The notes under the pieces are model-generated. The model saw nothing but the letters and a program-made list of their open reading frames with translations. It was not told the origin of the DNA and did not search any database. Below are positions 6,182 through 6,533 of a stretch of DNA of 6,533 nt, piece by piece. Made by a program: the position numbers and the translations under genes. Each line of letters begins with the position of its first letter. Positions within the stretch are counted from its first letter, which is position 1. The stretch comes from Anaerolineae bacterium (GTDB lineage: Bacteria > Chloroflexota > Anaerolineae > Aggregatilineales > Phototrophicaceae), in contig JAIOHO010000311.1 in NCBI GenBank assembly GCA_019912905.1, positions 1 to 6,533 of the forward strand, in the 5' to 3' direction.

Positions 6182-6200
6182 TATGTCAGTTAAAAGTCAA
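6172..6200 (-). promoter_or_regulatory. Strong sigma-70-type promoter reading toward the tautomerase
   Basis: On the minus strand TTGACT (6195-6200) and TATAAT (6172-6177) are separated by exactly 17 nt, close to the ideal housekeeping promoter. The predicted start is near 6165. It is the best promoter in the window, and its -10 lies inside the repeated AT element, so a repressor binding there would block it. The nearest firm gene downstream is the tautomerase, about 240 nt away. Confidence 0.7.
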
Positions 6201-6228
6201 AATTGCGTCCGGCAGGTGCCCTCCGCAA
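6192..6228 (-). terminator. Possible terminator of the small membrane protein gene
   Basis: TTGCG (6224-6228 on the minus strand) pairs with CGCAA (6203-6207). An inner GGC/GCC stem around ACCT and non-pairing GAG/GGA flanks lie between them. TTTT-GAC-TTTT follows on the minus strand. It begins 29 nt after the membrane protein stop. The stem is interrupted, so efficiency is doubtful. Its T-run overlaps the -35 box of the next promoter. Confidence 0.4.
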
Positions 6229-6257
6229 GGCGCACAGCCCGACAACGCATCGCTTTG

Positions 6258-6443
6258 TCAATCCAGCTTGAAGTGATCGGAGGATGGTTGGTCCGAGGTT
6301 TCCACCGGGGGGTCTTCATCAATCGTCTGATTGCGGCTGCGCAGCCAACTGATCGCCATGAAGCCGACAAAAATCACGGCAATCGACAGGTAAATGACCT
6401 CATCCCAACTCCCCAGCGCGCCATGCGCCAGAATGATGTACAT
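6258..6443 (-). CDS. Small single-span membrane protein of unknown function
   Basis: The product is 61 residues and I do not recognise a named family. A short N-terminus (MYIILAHGALGSWDE) precedes one transmembrane helix at about 17-35 (VIYLSIAVIFVGFMAISWL), then RSR and a polar acidic tail (about 39-61, rich in Asp, Glu and Ser). The Arg pair after the helix suggests the tail is cytoplasmic. The ATG at 6443 is preferred because AGAGGA lies at 6448-6453. A longer reading from 6503 would start at the base next to the tRNA and run through its terminator, adding 20 polar residues that do not look like protein. The gene begins only 61 nt from the tRNA 3' end. Similar tiny His-Gly-Ser-Trp-Asp-Glu membrane proteins are, from memory, seen in other bacteria, but I cannot confirm this. 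Confidence 0.7.
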   Translation of the reverse strand: MYIILAHGALGSWDEVIYLSIAVIFVGFMAISWLRSRNQTIDEDPPVETSDQPSSDHFKLD

Positions 6444-6460
6444 GGTTTCCTCTTTTCCAC

Positions 6461-6492
6461 AAAACAAAAATCGCGCAGTATCCCCTGCGCGA
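6461..6492 (-). terminator. Rho-independent terminator downstream of the tRNA
   Basis: On the minus strand the perfect 8-bp stem TCGCGCAG/CTGCGCGA (6485-6492 with 6471-6478) surrounds a 6-nt loop. It is followed directly by TTTTTGTTTT (6461-6470). It starts 11 nt after the tRNA 3' end and fits termination of the tRNA transcript. It ends just 7 nt before the ribosome binding site of the membrane protein gene. Confidence 0.9.
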
Positions 6493-6503
6493 CCAGACGA
6501 CAT

Positions 6504-6533
6504 TACCCCCGGCAGGACTCGAACCTGCGCACA
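6504..6533 (-). tRNA. tRNA, 3' end only (isotype not determinable)
   Basis: The reverse strand gives a T arm with stem GCAGG (6524-6528)/CCTGC (6512-6516) around the loop TTCGAGT. This is followed by the acceptor strand CGGGGGT (6505-6511) and discriminator A (6504). The CCA is not encoded (the next bases are ATG). The anticodon, D arm and 5' acceptor strand lie beyond the right edge, so the amino acid cannot be named. Confidence 0.9.

Noticed and set aside
6444..6503. N-terminal extension of the small membrane protein to an ATG at 6503
   Set aside because: The extension starts at the base next to the tRNA 3' end and translates the terminator hairpin. The ATG at 6443 has its own AGAGGA.

Overview
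This is a GC-rich bacterial window with Shine-Dalgarno-led genes, one tRNA end and a catabolic-looking gene cluster. It has no insertion sequences, CRISPR array or phage genes. The taxon cannot be fixed from sequence alone. A GC-rich, free-living heterotroph is suggested; a Chloroflexota-type genome is only a weak guess from the overall look of the genes.

Left part (1-3593, minus strand). A four-gene operon is transcribed right to left: an L-rhamnose mutarotase-family protein (3264-3593), a lipoyl-bearing 2-oxo acid dehydrogenase E2 acyltransferase (1944-3263), E1 alpha (906-1877) and E1 beta (1-843, cut by the left edge). The E2 start directly abuts the mutarotase stop. The E2 carries two tandem subunit-binding domains where one is usual. 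The E1 subunits resemble the pyruvate/acetoin class more than the branched-chain class. No E3 (dihydrolipoamide dehydrogenase) is visible; it may lie beyond the left edge or elsewhere.

Middle (3594-5727). A 98-bp divergent promoter region with an AT-rich repeated element separates that operon from a plus-strand pair: a GntR/FCD-family regulator (GTG start, 3692-4387) and a fumarase/aspartase-superfamily lyase of the PcaB/adenylosuccinate-lyase type (4387-5727). The pair is coupled by a TAATG stop/start overlap.

Right part (5724-6533, minus strand). A 4-oxalocrotonate-tautomerase-like protein converges on the lyase with overlapping stop codons. Its 5' side is a gene-poor stretch with a strong-looking promoter (TTGACT-17-TATAAT), a roughly 240-nt leader and two doubtful tiny ORFs. 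Further right are a possible terminator, a 61-residue single-span membrane protein, a clear Rho-independent terminator, and the 3' end of a tRNA cut by the right edge.

How the parts may work together (inference). The regulator probably controls both divergent arms. The lyase, tautomerase, mutarotase and acyl-CoA-forming dehydrogenase could be steps in breaking down an organic or sugar-derived acid into an acyl-CoA. A near-identical AT-rich element in both the divergent region and the tautomerase promoter supports one regulon. The substrate is not readable from the sequence.
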